Part shown: piece after piece, positions 52,583 to 60,171 of the stretch | Layout: every line of letters begins with the position of its first letter | Numbering within the stretch: the stretch's first letter is position 1 | Made by a program: the position numbers and the translations under genes | Notes under the pieces: generated by a model | Told to the model about the DNA's origin: nothing | The model's database searches: none | Seen by the model: only the letters and a program-made list of their open reading frames with translations | Source of the DNA: Porphyrobacter sp. AAP60 | GTDB taxonomy: Bacteria > Pseudomonadota > Alphaproteobacteria > Sphingomonadales > Sphingomonadaceae | Direction: 5' to 3' | NCBI RefSeq assembly: GCF_001296025.1 | Contig: NZ_LJHV01000008.1 | Coordinates: 558,001 to 622,000, forward strand | DNA length: 64,000 nucleotides

Positions 52583-53242
52583 TCAGCTGCGGAATGCCTG
52601 CCGGATCGCGTCGCTGCGCGAATTGACCTCCAGTTTACGGTAAATCGCCTTGACGTGAGTGCCGACGGTGTGGGGCGAAATGTTCAGCGCGCGGGCGGCT
52701 TCCTTGTAGCTCTTGCCTTCGGCAAAGGCACGCAGCAGCTCAGTCTCGCGCTGGGTGAGCCGGGCGTCAGTCTCCGCAGAGGGTTGAAAGGGCGATGTGG
52801 GCGCAGGCGCACGCAGCAGATCAAGCAGATAGACCGCCGCTGCAGGACTGACTGGCGCACCGCCATCCAGCGTGATTGCAATGCCATCAAGGATTTGCTG
52901 CGGAGAGCTATCCTTGAGCAGATAGCCGTCAGCACCCGCCGACAAGGCCTTTACCACGGTGTCGCGGTCGCCAAAAGAACTGATGATCAGCACCTTGGCC
53001 GCGCAGCCCGCCTTGATTTCCGGCACCAGATCATAGCCGTTACCATCGGGCAGGCCGATATCCATCAGGAACAGATCGGGTGCCAGGCTGATCAGCCCGC
53101 GACCCGTTGCGAGGTCCGGGGCCATTGCAATCACATCGTGCCCTTCCGCCATTCCCATGATCTGCATGAAATAGCGGCGCACCGCCGGCTCATCTTCGAT
53201 GATTGCGATGCGCACGGGCGCTGGGGCCGAAGGTGTGGTCAT
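52583..53242 (-). CDS. NarL/LuxR-family response regulator
   Basis: The 219-residue regulator has a receiver domain (acid pocket in IAIIEDEPA, phosphoacceptor Asp61 in LFLMDIGLPDGNGYDL, Lys in ADGYLLKDSSP). Its C-terminal LuxR helix-turn-helix includes LTQRETELLRAFAEGKSYKE and ALNISPHTVGTHVKAIYRKL. It is 70 bases downstream of its likely kinase (53313-55187) on the same strand. Its targets are unknown; the nearby exported-protein run is a candidate. Confidence 0.93.
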   Translation of the reverse strand: MTTPSAPAPVRIAIIEDEPAVRRYFMQIMGMAEGHDVIAMAPDLATGRGLISLAPDLFLMDIGLPDGNGYDLVPEIKAGCAAKVLIISSFGDRDTVVKALSAGADGYLLKDSSPQQILDGIAITLDGGAPVSPAAAVYLLDLLRAPAPTSPFQPSAETDARLTQRETELLRAFAEGKSYKEAARALNISPHTVGTHVKAIYRKLEVNSRSDAIRQAFRS

Positions 53243-53312
53243 GCCGAAAATCTATCAGCGCCGCGCATCTGCGCCCATCCCACGCCGGGGCGAAAGTTAT
53301 GGGATGCGCGCA

Positions 53313-55187
53313 TCAGGCGGGCTGGAGCAGGGCAAGCGTGATGCGCGTGCCTTTGCCGGGTTCGGATTGCACCGCATAATCGGCCCCCACGGCCCTTGCG
53401 CGCACCCGCATATTGGCAAGGCCGCGCCCCGCGTCGCCCGTGCCCGCGCCGCCTGATCCGTTGTCAGCAACGGCGACCGTCACTGCGCCATCGCCGGTCG
53501 CCGAGACCTCGACCGCAATTTCGCTCCCGCCCGAATGTTTGAGCGCGTTGGTGACCGCTTCCTGCATGATGCGAAACACCTGCAAGACATCGCGCGGGCC
53601 AAGATCAGGCGCATTGAGCATGGCAGGCTGAACCCAGCGAAAGGCGAAGCCTGCCGCCTCGATCCTGGGCTGGATGCGCGCACGGAACGTGGCGAGCGCC
53701 GCTTCCAGGGAATCTCCCACCGAATCCATCGAATCGACCATCAGCCGCATCTCGTCGATCACGCTCTGCAAACCTTCGGCGACCTTGGGCGGATCGGCCT
53801 CGCCCAGTCTTGCGCTCAGCATCATCGTCATCAGTTGGCTGCCAAGGCCATCGTGCAGGTCGCGCATGATCCGGCGGCGTTCCTCGTCATGCGCTTGTGC
53901 GCGCACCAGCGCCTGTTCGCGCACAGCCGCCTCGGCCAGTTCGGCTTCGCGCCGGGTGACCTTCTCCTGAAGCATCGCGTTCAGCGCCCCTTGCGACTGG
54001 AACAGCCGGAAATTGCGGGTGAGGAACGCCGCCGTCATTGCCAGCAGCAGGAAGACCGCGGAATTTCCGACATTGTCCCCTGTCAGTTGCAGTTCGGGAA
54101 ACCATTCCAGCGCGGCATCCATCAGCAATGCTGCCGCGATCACCGTCATCAGGGCGCTTTCCAGCAGGCGGTCTTCAGCTTGCGTGGCAAAGTGCCAGGC
54201 GAGCCGGGCGACCACCGCCACAGCCGATGCGCCCAGATACCAGATCCAGATCATCGCAGGCACATCGAAGCCTTCGGGCATCGGCACACGGTAAATATGC
54301 CAGGCAGTCACCACCATGGCACCCAGATAGATCGCCACCGTCATGGGTTGCAGCCATGGCACCGGCCTGCCCGTCCAACTATCGACGAAACACAGCATCG
54401 CGGCCGGGATCAGCTGGTAGATCGCAAAGAAGGCCACCATCCTTCCCCAGCCATCGACCGGCGGATCAAGCCACAAATAATAGCCCGCATTGGCCACAAA
54501 TCCAGCGCACAGCAGGCTGAGCCAGGCCGCAAAGCGCCAGTCGTCCGAGCGAAACATCATGATCGTCGCAATCAGCCCGAGCAGGCCGAGCAACCCTCCG
54601 GTCAGAAGGTAGAAGGGCGACGCGAGGAACAATCTGCGCGCGGTGTATTGTTCCAGGGCAGCGTAATCGGCGATTTTAGGTTCGTACACGTCGGTATAGG
54701 GAAACCCATCGCGCAAGGTGATGAAGGTCAGTGTGTTCTTGCCCGGCTTAAGCAACCCCGAAGGCATCCGCACCAGCGTGCGCACCTGACCGTGAAAACT
54801 GCCATTGCCCGGCTCCATCCGCCCGCGCACGACAATCGGCGATCCGTTCAGCGCAAGCTGGAAGTTGTCAGTCTGCAAGTTGGGGAAAATCCCCAATCCC
54901 TCCGCAGGCACGCGATCAATCACGAAGGTCATTTTGACCGCAAACACGGCCGTGTCGCAGCAATATGTCCACGGCAGTTCGGCCGGTTCGAAACGTGCCT
55001 TTGCAGCCTCTGCAAAATCGGGCGCGGTCAGCCGGGCAACCGCGACATCGCTCACGGCTATAAGGCCCGGTTCCCTGCCCGGATCGGCATGGAACAGGGG
55101 CCGGTCGATCGCCAGCCAGTAAATCGCCTGCACCAGCACCACCGCGGCCAGCAGCTTGCCGAGCTGCGCCCAGTTGAAACGACCCAT
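53313..55187 (-). CDS. NarX/DegS-type sensor histidine kinase
   Basis: The 624-residue membrane kinase has an N-terminal helix, a periplasmic beta-sandwich-like domain (residues about 40-170: FAVKMTFVIDRVPAEGLGIF, GSFHGQVRTLVRMPSG), then about seven transmembrane helices (residues 185-400) in the 7TM-DISM style. The HisKA_3 phosphoacceptor is His445 in MRDLHDGLGSQLMTMM. The ATPase domain has RIMQEAVTNALKHSGGSEIA (N box) and ADNGSGGAGTGDAGRGLANM. It pairs with the response regulator at 52583-53242. The stimulus is unknown. Confidence 0.92.
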   Translation of the reverse strand: MGRFNWAQLGKLLAAVVLVQAIYWLAIDRPLFHADPGREPGLIAVSDVAVARLTAPDFAEAAKARFEPAELPWTYCCDTAVFAVKMTFVIDRVPAEGLGIFPNLQTDNFQLALNGSPIVVRGRMEPGNGSFHGQVRTLVRMPSGLLKPGKNTLTFITLRDGFPYTDVYEPKIADYAALEQYTARRLFLASPFYLLTGGLLGLLGLIATIMMFRSDDWRFAAWLSLLCAGFVANAGYYLWLDPPVDGWGRMVAFFAIYQLIPAAMLCFVDSWTGRPVPWLQPMTVAIYLGAMVVTAWHIYRVPMPEGFDVPAMIWIWYLGASAVAVVARLAWHFATQAEDRLLESALMTVIAAALLMDAALEWFPELQLTGDNVGNSAVFLLLAMTAAFLTRNFRLFQSQGALNAMLQEKVTRREAELAEAAVREQALVRAQAHDEERRRIMRDLHDGLGSQLMTMMLSARLGEADPPKVAEGLQSVIDEMRLMVDSMDSVGDSLEAALATFRARIQPRIEAAGFAFRWVQPAMLNAPDLGPRDVLQVFRIMQEAVTNALKHSGGSEIAVEVSATGDGAVTVAVADNGSGGAGTGDAGRGLANMRVRARAVGADYAVQSEPGKGTRITLALLQPA

Positions 55188-55429
55188 TATGCTTATGACA
55201 CGGCCCCCCGATTATGGGCCTGCAATGCCGCAAAGCCATTTGTCTGAAAAGAGGCCAAATCAGGCAGTGGCGAGGGATGGGACAACAAGCGGGCGCACGC
55301 TTCACACCATGCCTGCCACTGGCGGGCAGCATCCCATGATATGGGAGCCATGGCGCGTGGGATGCCGCATCGCCGCCAACCCTTCTAACCCTGTTGCCAC
55401 CGAACAAGGACGCAACAGGGGAGTGATCC

Positions 55430-55582
55430 GTGTCCCGCAATGAAAGCCGCAGCCGCCTGTTGATCGCCGCCGCACTCGGCCTTGCCAATATCGGGCTGGT
55501 TGCCAGCCTTGCGGCGGCCGGGCTTGGCGTATCTGCCAGTGCAAAGGCACCGAACCTCACATCCGCTAGCTCGGCCGACTGA
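55430..55582 (+). CDS. Small hydrophobic exported peptide (50 aa)
   Basis: A GTG start at 55430 has AGGGGAG six bases upstream. The 50-residue product begins with a charged segment (MSRNESRSRLL), then a hydrophobic stretch (IAAALGLANIGLVASLAAAG) and a short polar tail. It is either a membrane-inserted or a secreted peptide. A terminator follows at 55645. No family is recognised; the call rests on ribosome site, terminator and composition. Confidence 0.5.
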   Translation: MSRNESRSRLLIAAALGLANIGLVASLAAAGLGVSASAKAPNLTSASSAD

Positions 55583-55644
55583 CTCCGGTTGCGACGGTCG
55601 ATCCAGTCCGCGGGCTCAATGCGACCCGGCCCCGTGGAACACTG

Positions 55645-55682
55645 GCAGGGGCGCTGCCGCGACGCGGCGTCCCTGCGTTTTT
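55645..55682 (+). terminator. Intrinsic terminator, plus strand
   Basis: GCAGGG (55645-55650) pairs with CCCTGC (55671-55676) around an inner GCCGCG/CGCGGC hairpin, followed by five T (55678-55682). It would end the short transcript carrying the 50-residue ORF, before the Cys-rich protein gene. Confidence 0.6.
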
Positions 55683-55765
55683 ATCCAGTTATCAAGCAGG
55701 CAACCAGCGCGATTGCATCAGCATGGGGGCCATCAGTTACCACGTTCAAATCAGGGGAAAATTCG

Positions 55766-56608
55766 ATGCGTTCACTTTCATCCAAGACCATTCTCGCCGC
55801 TGCTGGGCTTATCCTGTGCGCCGCCAGTTCGCTGGCAACTGCCCCATCGGCTGAGGCACAGGGACGCACAACCGGGCGTCTGGAAATGCCATGGCAGAAG
55901 GGCAAATGCCCTTATGGATGGAATCGTGAGAAAGACTCTGCTTTCTGTGTGCCGTTTATGGCCGTCAAGCCAACGCCAGCGGTCTATGTTCGGCAGAACA
56001 AGACTGTTGCCTGCGATCAGGGCTATTTTGTCGATACAGTCAACGATCTGGTGTGCACCTCATATGACTTGTTGACCGCGCGTTTTGCCGACCGACCCGA
56101 CGGCATCGCCAGGGCCGGCATCCTGAACCGCTGTCCCACCGGCTGGCAGGCATCGAACAACAACAAGCAATGCTTCACGGAAATCAAAAACGCGCCCGCT
56201 CCGCGCCTGAAGAACGGCAAGCCGTGTGCACCGGGCGAGCTGGATGATTGGGGCATCTGGTGCACATCGAGTTATGAGCACCTGTCTTATGCTGAAGTTG
56301 ACCTCGCTTCAGTCAGGGACTTCAACACGATCTACGCCAACGCCATGAACGATGGGCTGGATTACAACTCGATTCCGTCAGGCTTGTCACCCGATGCCAA
56401 GGCCTTCTTCAAGGGTGCAGACAAGTCTTCGGACACATCCTCCGCTGCGTCGGCTTCGACAAGCGAACCTGCCACCAAGGCTGCTGAATGCACCACCGGA
56501 TCGGACGTCGGTGCGGCGATTGGCGGTGCGCTGGGAGGCCGCACCGGCGCGGCCCTTGGCGGCGCGCTGGGCGGGCTTGGCAAGAAGAAGAAAAAGAGCG
56601 GCTGCTGA
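55766..56608 (+). CDS. Cys-rich exported protein with C-terminal glycine zipper
   Basis: The 280-residue precursor has a signal peptide (ILAAAGLILCAASSLATAP). The mature part has about ten cysteines in CPYGWNREK, AFCVPFMAV, VACDQGYFV, VCTSYDL, NRCPTGWQA, QCFTEIK and CAPGELDD, suggesting a disulfide-stabilised repeat. The C terminus is a glycine-zipper (GAAIGGALGG, GAALGGALGG) followed by KKKKKSGC. ATG 55766 follows GGGGA. It is the first larger gene of the exported-protein run. No family is recognised. Confidence 0.7.
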   Translation: MRSLSSKTILAAAGLILCAASSLATAPSAEAQGRTTGRLEMPWQKGKCPYGWNREKDSAFCVPFMAVKPTPAVYVRQNKTVACDQGYFVDTVNDLVCTSYDLLTARFADRPDGIARAGILNRCPTGWQASNNNKQCFTEIKNAPAPRLKNGKPCAPGELDDWGIWCTSSYEHLSYAEVDLASVRDFNTIYANAMNDGLDYNSIPSGLSPDAKAFFKGADKSSDTSSAASASTSEPATKAAECTTGSDVGAAIGGALGGRTGAALGGALGGLGKKKKKSGC

Positions 56609-56712
56609 ACAGACGGCGGCGCTGCCTGCGTCTGCATCCCCCCAGGTGGATGAGCCGATCAAGGCAGCGCCTCTGTTGCAGAATCAAGCCAAGGTAACCG
56701 AAGGAATTCAGA

Positions 56713-57474
56713 GTGAAGCGCCAATTTTCGATGATCGCAGTGGCAATGCTGACGGCGTTGATCGCCGCCCCCGCTGCGGCACAAAGCCCGCAATCCGCCA
56801 AGGTGATCCAGTCATTTCCGGCGAAGGACGACGTGCTGAAAGAACAGCCGCTCACCGCCGTGCGGCTGGAGTTCGATAAGCCGGTCGAACTGGTCCTCTT
56901 GAGCATCCGTGACCCGTCGGGCGAGAAGATCAACGTTTATCCCGCGGACGGCGATTTCTCAGAAACCACGGTGGCTGCCAAGGTTGTCGAGCTGCCGCTT
57001 CCTGCTGCGCTAACCGAAGTAGGCAGATACCAATTATCATACCTCGTGACCGGAGAATCCGTCAAATCGCTTAACGGCCACATCTATTTCGAATTGCAGG
57101 GAAAATACCCCCCGCCCAAGTTTTATGTGCAGATACCTTACAATGGTAGCTATCTGTCGGAACCGCTCACGCAGATTAAGATGAACCTGGATCAGGTCAT
57201 TACTCTGCAAAGCCTTGATGTGGTGCGGATGGTGGAGGTCGATGACGGTGTCTCCGTTAAAACGGTCATGAAAACTATCGCTACGATTGTCGGTGCCGAT
57301 ACGCCGGTCACAAGCGAACTGACCGGGCAGGAGTTCAAATTTCCGGTTGATCCCAGCCTGACGCCTCCAGGAAAGTATGGCATCACATACAGGTTTACCG
57401 TGTCGCATCCCGACGGCAGCGTATCGGAGACGACCAGCACCGCCAAATTCACGGTCAGTTCTACCGATGAGTGA
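56713..57474 (+). CDS. Exported tandem CopC-like immunoglobulin-fold protein
   Basis: The 253-residue precursor has a signal (FSMIAVAMLTALIAAPAAA). The first mature domain resembles CopC/YobA copper proteins: SFPAKDDVLKEQPLTAVRLE, FDKPVELVLLSIRDPSG and SVKSLNGHIYFELQG (the family has SxDGH). A second related domain follows (LSEPLTQIKMNLDQV, GITYRFTVSHPDGSVS). The conserved His directly after the signal is absent, so copper binding is doubtful. GTG 56713 has AAGGAA nine bases upstream. Confidence 0.7.
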   Translation: MKRQFSMIAVAMLTALIAAPAAAQSPQSAKVIQSFPAKDDVLKEQPLTAVRLEFDKPVELVLLSIRDPSGEKINVYPADGDFSETTVAAKVVELPLPAALTEVGRYQLSYLVTGESVKSLNGHIYFELQGKYPPPKFYVQIPYNGSYLSEPLTQIKMNLDQVITLQSLDVVRMVEVDDGVSVKTVMKTIATIVGADTPVTSELTGQEFKFPVDPSLTPPGKYGITYRFTVSHPDGSVSETTSTAKFTVSSTDE

Positions 57475-57504
57475 AAAGCCCCTGTTTTGGAAAGTGACGT
57501 AACC

Positions 57505-57903
57505 ATGCCGAAGTTTTTGCCACTGGTGATGACAGCCTGCCTTGTTGCAGCGCCTCTGCAAGCACAGCCCCGCTACACAATGGGAAACGAGCCGGTCACG
57601 CTGAGCGCGTCCGAAACCGATCCGTGCAGCTACGGCGAGATTGTCGAACTCGCGCCGGAGACCACGATCAGCGTGTATCCGGGTGCCAGCGAGGAACTTG
57701 AACCCATTGGCGAGTTGGCAGAAGCCACCCCCGTCTGGGTCTGCGAAACCAGCAATGACGAACAAATGGTCGGCATCATCTATGCCACATACCAGGGCGA
57801 GGACTGCGAGGTATCGTCCCCGGTCGCAGAAGATACCGATTATTTCGGCCCATGCGATTCCGGTTGGGTAATGGCGCGGGATGTCAAACTCCTCGCCGGC
57901 TGA
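57505..57903 (+). CDS. Exported SH3-like protein
   Basis: The 132-residue precursor has a signal (LPLVMTACLVAAPLQAQ) and a single bacterial-SH3-like domain: TTISVYPGASEELEPIGELA, EATPVWVCETSNDEQMVGII and CDSGWVMARDVKLLAG. Four cysteines (DPCSYGE, VCETS, EDCEVS, GPCDSG) may pair. Such domains bind peptides or peptidoglycan. It closes the exported run 30 bases after the CopC-like gene. The following 269 bases hold no convincing gene. Confidence 0.65.
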   Translation: MPKFLPLVMTACLVAAPLQAQPRYTMGNEPVTLSASETDPCSYGEIVELAPETTISVYPGASEELEPIGELAEATPVWVCETSNDEQMVGIIYATYQGEDCEVSSPVAEDTDYFGPCDSGWVMARDVKLLAG

Positions 57904-58172
57904 TTGGCCTGACGCGCAAAGCTGCGCGGCAGCACGGACCGCAACTCGCGGCTTCGTCTGGCTGCTTCATGCCAAGCTAAGGCTATGTGCAAGCCAATCT
58001 GCCCCGCCACGGTCAAAAAAGAAGCTGCCGCTACCAACGGCACGCCAAAATCTTCGAAAGGCTCAATGACCGAAACGGGGTCGTTTCCAGAATGTCCGCT
58101 TTTGGGCGGAGAATGTGAAAATTGGACACAACCCTCCACCGGTTCACGGCCCGCCTGATCAGGCGACCGTCT

Positions 58173-59312
58173 TCAGATCAGCAGATGCCCTGACCGGTCG
58201 CGTTTGGTCGCCAGATAGCGGGCGTTGTGCGGATTGTCGGGGAGCTGGTGCGGCACGCGTTCGCTCACGGTGATCCCTGCCGCTGATAGCGCGGCGACCT
58301 TGGCCGGATTGTTGGTCAGCAGCCGGATCGTGCGCGCCCCCAGCAGTTCCAGCATCCGCGCCGCGACCGGGAAATCGCGGGCTTCATCGGGCAGGCCCAA
58401 TCGCTGGTTCGCCTCGACCGTGTCGAAGCCCTGATCCTGCAGGCGGTAGGCGCGCAGTTTGTTGATCAGCCCGATCCCGCGTCCTTCCTGCCGCATATAG
58501 AGCAGCACGCCCCACCCGCCTGAGTCGCGCGCTTCATGCGCCATGGCGTGCAGCGCTGCGTCGAGTTGCGGGCCGCAATCGCATTTGAGGCTGCCGAGGA
58601 TATCGCCGGTCAGGCATTCGGAATGCAGCCGCACCAGTGGCTGGCGATCACCGCTCTGCTTGCCGATGACCAGCGCGACGTGTTCGCGCAAATCGGCGGC
58701 GGAGCGGAAGGCGACGATCTCGGCATCCTCTGCGGCAGAGACGGGCAGGCGGGCGCGGGTGACGATCCTGAGCGCACCGGCTTGCGAATAGGCGGCGAGA
58801 TCGGACACGGCCACCGGCACCGCCTCGCCCGCATCCACCGGATCGACGAGAAACGCAGGCAGGATCCCCGCAATCCGCGCCAGTTCCAGCGCGGCGGCGG
58901 CGGTTTCGGCCCAATCCAGCCCCGCCGCCTTGAACGGGCCTTTGAGCGGATTGCCGAGATCCAGCGCCGGATCGGCAATCGGCAGGGCATCGCGCAGGGT
59001 GAAAGCCTCACCGCCCGCAATCAGCACCGGCGAATGGGGTACGCCAGAACTTCGGGCGGCCTCGCGCTGGTTGGCGAGTTTCAGGGTCGCGGCGCGGGCG
59101 GCGGAAATCAGCATTCGCGGCGCGTGCACGCCTTGTGCAATGGCGGTTTCGACCGGCAGCAAGACCGGCCCGCCATCAAACGCCAGCGGCCAGCCGTGGC
59201 GCAGCGCATCGACCGCCTGCGCCGCACGGCGTTCGGGCGATGGGGCAGGCGACGGCGTGGTCAGAGATCGAACTCCGTCACCAGCGGCACGTGATCGGAC
59301 GGCTGCGTCCAT
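58173..59312 (-). CDS. ribA: GTP cyclohydrolase II with degenerate N-terminal domain
   Basis: RibA opens GTP to start riboflavin synthesis. The catalytic C-terminal half has the zinc site SECLTGDILGSLKCDCGPQL (three Cys) and the active loop MRQEGRGIGLINKLRAY, then LLTNNPAKVAALSAAGI. The first about 170 residues (HGWPLAFDGGPVLLPVETAI) resemble a degenerate RibB-like domain lacking its acidic motif. ATG 59312 is the only start in frame upstream of the domain. It overlaps the xth 3' end by 52 bases, an unusually long same-strand overlap. Confidence 0.9.
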   Translation of the reverse strand: MDAAVRSRAAGDGVRSLTTPSPAPSPERRAAQAVDALRHGWPLAFDGGPVLLPVETAIAQGVHAPRMLISAARAATLKLANQREAARSSGVPHSPVLIAGGEAFTLRDALPIADPALDLGNPLKGPFKAAGLDWAETAAAALELARIAGILPAFLVDPVDAGEAVPVAVSDLAAYSQAGALRIVTRARLPVSAAEDAEIVAFRSAADLREHVALVIGKQSGDRQPLVRLHSECLTGDILGSLKCDCGPQLDAALHAMAHEARDSGGWGVLLYMRQEGRGIGLINKLRAYRLQDQGFDTVEANQRLGLPDEARDFPVAARMLELLGARTIRLLTNNPAKVAALSAAGITVSERVPHQLPDNPHNARYLATKRDRSGHLLI

Positions 59313-60049
59313 GCCCGCGCATCTTCCAGCACGCGGTGCGCGGTGACCTGCTTGGCGAGATCGGGCGAGGCCCACATGTGATCGAGCCTGCGGCCCTTGT
59401 CGTTCTCCTGCCAGGCCGGATTGCGATAGCTCCACCAGCTGTAATAGCGCGCCGGGTGGGGCACATGTTCGCGCCCGATATCGACCCAGCCGTGCGCGTC
59501 GCGGAATCTGCCCAGCGTCTCGACCTCGATCGGCGTGTGGCTGACGACCTTGAGCAGTTGCTTGTGGCTCCACACATCGCTTTCCAGCGGGGCGATGTTG
59601 AAATCGCCGACGATCAGCGTCGGGCGATCCAGCTTGCCCGCCCACTGTGTCATCCGTTCGAGGAAATCGAGCTTCTGGCCGAACTTGGAGTTCACGGCGC
59701 GGTCGGCCACGTCGCCGCCTGCGGGGACATAGACGTTCTCGACCAGCATATCCTTGCCCAGCACCTCTACCCCGATGTGCCGCGCCTCGCCATTGTTCTG
59801 CCAATCGTGGCGGGCGGCTTCGCGGATCGGCACGCGGCTGACCGTGGCCACGCCGTGATATCCCTTCTGCCCGCTCACCGCCTGATGGATGTAGCCGAGA
59901 TTGGCGAGCGCTTCGGCGGGAAACAGGTGGCTCTCGCACTTGATTTCCTGCAGGCACAGGATGTCGGGCGCAGCTTCGGTAAGCAGCTTTTCGATCAGGC
60001 CGATGCGCAGGCGGGCCGAATTGATGTTCCAGGTGGCGACAGAGATCAT
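59261..60049 (-). CDS. xth: Exodeoxyribonuclease III (AP endonuclease)
   Basis: The 262-residue enzyme repairs abasic sites. Motifs are TWNINSARLR at the N terminus, LQEIKCESHLFP (metal Glu), NVYVPAGGDVADRAVNSKFG, GDFNIAPLESDVWSHKQLL and DHMWASPDLA with PSDHVPLVTEFD at the C terminus (catalytic Asp-His). Length is normal. Its end overlaps the ribA start. It is divergent from the alkaline phosphatase gene. Confidence 0.95.
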   Translation of the reverse strand: MISVATWNINSARLRIGLIEKLLTEAAPDILCLQEIKCESHLFPAEALANLGYIHQAVSGQKGYHGVATVSRVPIREAARHDWQNNGEARHIGVEVLGKDMLVENVYVPAGGDVADRAVNSKFGQKLDFLERMTQWAGKLDRPTLIVGDFNIAPLESDVWSHKQLLKVVSHTPIEVETLGRFRDAHGWVDIGREHVPHPARYYSWWSYRNPAWQENDKGRRLDHMWASPDLAKQVTAHRVLEDARAWTQPSDHVPLVTEFDL

Positions 60050-60113
60050 GCGGGCGGACTTAGGGTGCTATAGCCTTAAAATCCAGCCACCGGCGATGCG
60101 GTCAATTCGCAAA

Positions 60114-60131
60114 CCGTCACTTTACGGTCAC
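60114..60131 (+). promoter_or_regulatory. Candidate Pho box
   Basis: CCGTCAC (60114-60120), TTTA, CGGTCAC (60125-60131) is a pair of 7-bp direct repeats with an 11-bp period, matching the Pho box layout CTGTCAT-N4-CTGTCAT with two mismatches per half. It lies 41 bases before the alkaline phosphatase start, a suitable place for PhoB control. Confidence 0.55.
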
Positions 60132-60171
60132 CTTCGCACCCGATACCGCGGCCGATCAAGGAGAACCTGTG

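Noticed and set aside
53535..55247. Long plus-strand frame opposite the sensor kinase
   Set aside because: His/Arg/Gln-rich shadow; the kinase on the minus strand has all motifs.
57985..58158. 57-codon frame with several cysteines in the gap before ribA
   Set aside because: Weak ribosome site, no repeat of known motifs, and composition like non-coding sequence; it could be real but is not supported.
59313..59957. Upstream extension of the ribA frame
   Set aside because: The translated part is Arg-rich and overlaps xth out of frame; no similarity to RibA N termini.
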